DNA from: Flavobacteriaceae bacterium
Lineage (GTDB): Bacteria; Bacteroidota; Bacteroidia; Flavobacteriales; Flavobacteriaceae
Assembly (NCBI GenBank): GCA_013042825.1
Contig: JABDPL010000043.1
Location: 1-7,910 of the forward strand
DNA length: 7,910 nt
Direction of reading: 5' to 3'
Part shown: positions 5,646 through 7,910 of the stretch, piece after piece
Numbering within the stretch: the first letter of the stretch is position 1
Layout: every line of letters begins with the position of its first letter
The notes under the pieces: model-generated
Database searches by the model: none
Seen by the model: only the letters and a program-made list of their open reading frames with translations
Told to the model about the DNA's origin: nothing
Program-made: the position numbers and the translations under genes

Positions 5646-6800
5646 ATGAAAACATTATCAAAGTCATTAGTTTTACTGTTTCTGTTGGCGGGAATTTCAG
5701 GAATCTATGCCAATGCATTAGAGAATCGGAAAACCCAAACTGAAACCCTATTGAATCTTCATCCGGATAAACGTTACATCAAGGTGGCCCTCTTATTAGA
5801 CACCAGTAATAGCATGGACGGACTTATAGACCAGGCCAAAGCTCAGTTGTGGGAGATCGTGAACGAATTGTCTTATGCCAAATGCAGGGGTGAGCGGCCA
5901 AACCTGAAAATTGCACTTTATGAATATGGTAATGACGGCCTTGTATCTTCGGAAGGATATATCAGGCAGGTCATTGGTTTTAGCGAAGACCTTGACGAGA
6001 TTTCAAAAGAACTCTTTTCACTGACCACTAACGGTGGAAGCGAATATTGCGGACATGTGATTCAAACATCACTCAATCAACTGGAATGGGGATCAAATCC
6101 AGATGATCTTAAATTGATCTTTATAGCCGGGAACGAACCCTTTAATCAGGGACGAGTGAATTATCAGCATGCCACTGCCAATGCGAATGAAAAAGATGTA
6201 ACCGTAAATACCATTTTCTGCGGAGATTTTAACCAGGGTATCGGCAGTTACTGGAAACATGGTGCCGATCTCACCGCTGGGGATTATATGGCCATAAATC
6301 ACAACCGGGCAACTGTACATTTTGCTTCACCTTATGATGATGCCATTCTGCAGTTGAATATCAAACTCAACAAAACCTATGTCACTTATGGAGAACAGGG
6401 TCGAACCAAAAAAGCTCTCCAGTCTGAACAGGATTCCAGGGCCGGAAGTTACAGCAAAGAAAATGCGGTAAGCCGGACGGTGAGCAAAAGCTCCCATTTA
6501 TATAAGAATTCCAGTTGGGACCTGGTTGATGCCGTTGAAGAGGATGCAATAGAAATTGATGAATTGGAGGAATCTTCTTTACCACAGGAATTAAAGGGCA
6601 AGTCAACTCAAGAGATCGATGCATATATCAAAACCAAGCAAAGAGAACGTCAATCGATTCAGAGGGAGATACAGGAACTCAACGAAAAACGACGAGCCTA
6701 TATCACTAAAAAGAAGCAGCAAGAAAACACAAACGGTCTTGAAAGTGCAATGATAAAAGCTATTAAGTCACAGGCCAAACTCAAGAACTACGAATGGTAA
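5646..6800 (+). CDS. Secreted von Willebrand factor A (VWA) domain protein with C-terminal coiled coil
   Basis: 384-aa exported protein. A signal peptide (about 1-22, LVLLFLLAGISG then YANA) precedes a VWA domain (about 44-245) with the MIDAS start DTSNS (Asp52, Ser54, Ser56) and a Thr127/Thr128 region as second element. The usual third MIDAS Asp is replaced by a GNEP motif (Asn163, Glu164), a form I recall from a VWA subfamily in Bacteroidetes and planctomycetes; metal binding is plausible but unproven. An acidic patch (about 296-310) leads to a charged coiled coil (about 320-362, KQRERQSIQREIQELNEKRR) and a basic C-terminus. There is no T9SS sorting tail or membrane anchor, so it is probably periplasmic. 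The frame is open back to a TTG at 5613, but the ATG at 5646 puts the signal peptide at the N-terminus and is preferred. It is divergent from the LytTR operon and may be its target. Exact function unknown. Confidence 0.88.
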   Translation: MKTLSKSLVLLFLLAGISGIYANALENRKTQTETLLNLHPDKRYIKVALLLDTSNSMDGLIDQAKAQLWEIVNELSYAKCRGERPNLKIALYEYGNDGLVSSEGYIRQVIGFSEDLDEISKELFSLTTNGGSEYCGHVIQTSLNQLEWGSNPDDLKLIFIAGNEPFNQGRVNYQHATANANEKDVTVNTIFCGDFNQGIGSYWKHGADLTAGDYMAINHNRATVHFASPYDDAILQLNIKLNKTYVTYGEQGRTKKALQSEQDSRAGSYSKENAVSRTVSKSSHLYKNSSWDLVDAVEEDAIEIDELEESSLPQELKGKSTQEIDAYIKTKQRERQSIQREIQELNEKRRAYITKKKQQENTNGLESAMIKAIKSQAKLKNYEW

Positions 6801-6804
6801 AATT

Positions 6805-6838
6805 AAAAAAGGCTCCCGATGGGAGCCTTTGTTCTTTT
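6805..6838. terminator. Strong bidirectional terminator between VWA and PorP/SprF genes
   Basis: AAAGGCTCCC (6808-6817) and GGGAGCCTTT (6821-6830) form a perfect 10-bp stem with a GAT loop. It is followed on the + strand by TTTGTTCTTTT and preceded by AAAAAA, which reads as a T-tract on the - strand. It lies 7 nt after the VWA stop and immediately beyond the PorP/SprF stop, so it serves both convergent genes. Confidence 0.93.
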
Positions 6839-7844
6839 AGTTAACGCTCGGGCATTCACAATCCCATTTTTCACGCCTGCAGTTGAAATTATATCCAAAG
6901 GTCAATTGATGGAAGCCACCATTATCGAACACCACCGAATTCGCCTGATAAGAATAGGTGTAAGCAAAAACAAAATTATTATAATCCACGCCCAGGAAAG
7001 GTGTGAAATATTGAAGTTTCTGACTGCTTACTCCGGAACCATCTAGAAATTCTGCTCCATCAAAACTTCGGCGGTAGGATAATCCAGCCCAAATCTTTCC
7101 GAAATCCATTTCCTTATAGGCCTTTATATTCACATCTATGGAGGACTCCTCTGTAGCATCCCGATACATGAACATAAGAGAGGGTTCAAAAGAATACTCA
7201 CTGCTCAATTTGCTGAAAACATAACCCGCAGATACCAGATAGGTTCTCAAATTATCATAACTAAGGCCCTGTTCATTAAAATTTATGCCCTGGTTATTTA
7301 AAACATTTTTAACCGTGGCATGTGCATAGAAATCGATAAAGTGATACGAAAAACCAAAATCGACATTAAAATTGGTCGCGCTTTGTTCAATACCTGCAAT
7401 GATCGGATCAAATCCATCTGCGAGGAATGAGGTCTCATCTAATTTATATTGAATAAATCCTGCACTTAAGCCAAATGACAACATACTCAGATCAATGGTG
7501 TTCCGTGAAAACATGATATGATGTGCATAGGTAAGATAGGCGCCGACTTGCGAATGATAACCATTTTCATCATTATAAACGATCGCCCCGATTCCTGATG
7601 GTCCGTCCCCTATTCGCGTATTGGCGCTCAAGGTCTGAAGATTGGGCGCATTGTCCTGCCCAAACCACTGCTGCCTCGCCGTTAACCTGATCTTACCACA
7701 GTTTGCTACTCCTGCCATCGAGGGATGGATCAGATAGTAGTTATCCGTCAAGTAATCAGAATATATTGGCAGGCCTTCCTGGGAAAACGAAAATTGTGCG
7801 CAAACGGCCATAATCGCTACCAGGCCAAATATTTTTAATTTCAT
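6837..7844 (-). CDS. PorP/SprF family type IX secretion system outer-membrane protein
   Basis: 335-aa protein. A signal peptide (1-22, hydrophobic 5-20, ending FSFSQ) is followed by the family N-terminal signature (PIYSDYLTDNYYLIHPSMAG, residues 26-45) and RLTARQQWFG. The rest alternates beta strands as expected of an outer-membrane barrel of about 14 strands, ending near QLTFGYNFN. PorP/SprF proteins are needed for secretion or surface attachment of particular T9SS substrates, and SprF serves the gliding adhesin SprB. Many genomes carry several paralogs, each next to a large T9SS substrate gene, and the open frame ending 4 nt upstream fits that arrangement. The 14-residue tail carries three cysteines (322, 329, 331), which could form disulfides outside the barrel. 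Its stop abuts the bidirectional terminator. Which substrate it serves is unknown. Confidence 0.93.
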   Translation of the reverse strand: MKLKIFGLVAIMAVCAQFSFSQEGLPIYSDYLTDNYYLIHPSMAGVANCGKIRLTARQQWFGQDNAPNLQTLSANTRIGDGPSGIGAIVYNDENGYHSQVGAYLTYAHHIMFSRNTIDLSMLSFGLSAGFIQYKLDETSFLADGFDPIIAGIEQSATNFNVDFGFSYHFIDFYAHATVKNVLNNQGINFNEQGLSYDNLRTYLVSAGYVFSKLSSEYSFEPSLMFMYRDATEESSIDVNIKAYKEMDFGKIWAGLSYRRSFDGAEFLDGSGVSSQKLQYFTPFLGVDYNNFVFAYTYSYQANSVVFDNGGFHQLTFGYNFNCRREKWDCECPSVN

Positions 7845-7848
7845 AGAA

Positions 7849-7910
7849 TTATCTTTTCAAGGTAAAATGGGCTCTAAACTCTTTCTTAACATTAATACCG
7901 GGTTCGGTAT
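7849..7910 (-). CDS. C-terminal fragment of an upstream gene, possible T9SS substrate (partial)
   Basis: The frame on the minus strand that enters at the window edge reads to a TAA at 7849-7851 and gives a 19-residue tail ending EFRAHFTLKR. It stops 4 nt before the PorP/SprF start, so the two would be co-transcribed. The ending resembles the last strand of T9SS type B (gliding-motility-associated) sorting domains, which commonly finish in -FTLKR or -TLVR, and such genes typically precede porP/sprF. A second minus-strand frame is also open over this short stretch, so the call rests on the tail motif and context. The body of the gene is outside the window. Confidence 0.55.
   Translation of the reverse strand, partial: TEPGINVKKEFRAHFTLKR

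Overview
The window looks like chromosome of a marine- or soil-type member of the Bacteroidota, most likely class Flavobacteriia. The support is a PorP/SprF type IX secretion (T9SS) protein, a LytS/LytTR two-component pair whose sensor has a carboxypeptidase-D-like and TPR periplasmic region, moderate to low GC, and AT-rich leaders mostly without a clear Shine-Dalgarno site. No rRNA, tRNA, CRISPR array, insertion sequence or transposase was seen.

Region 1 (about 1-1950, + strand) encodes a subtilisin-family (S8) serine protease with an intact Asp/His/Ser triad, a long acidic pro-region and no signal peptide. Just downstream, past a bidirectional rho-independent terminator, is an 80-residue protein that resembles the protease's own N-terminal pro-region (15 of 34 residues identical over the best stretch) and has no protease domain. 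This reads as a cytoplasmic protease with a free-standing I9/propeptide-like partner, and is the most interesting part of the window.

Region 2 (2004-5434, - strand) is a tight three-gene operon transcribed right to left: a 725-aa LytS/YehU-type sensor histidine kinase with periplasmic TPRs, a 244-aa LytTR response regulator (start overlapping the kinase stop by 4 nt), and a gamma-class carbonic anhydrase-like protein 6 nt further on.

Region 3 (5435-5645) is a 211-bp divergent intergenic region. It holds three copies of ACCGTT (two in tandem, 22 bp apart), which resemble LytTR operator half-sites. Region 4 (5646-6800, + strand) is a secreted von Willebrand factor A (VWA) protein with a C-terminal coiled coil. 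A strong bidirectional terminator separates it from region 5 (6837-7910, - strand), which holds a PorP/SprF-family outer-membrane protein and, at the window edge, the last codons of an upstream gene whose C-terminal tail resembles a T9SS sorting-domain end.

Working model: the LytS-LytTR pair senses an envelope signal and may control its own operon and/or the divergent VWA gene through the ACCGTT repeats. The PorP/SprF gene and the truncated upstream gene form a typical T9SS substrate-plus-partner pair. The protease/propeptide pair appears to be a separate unit.
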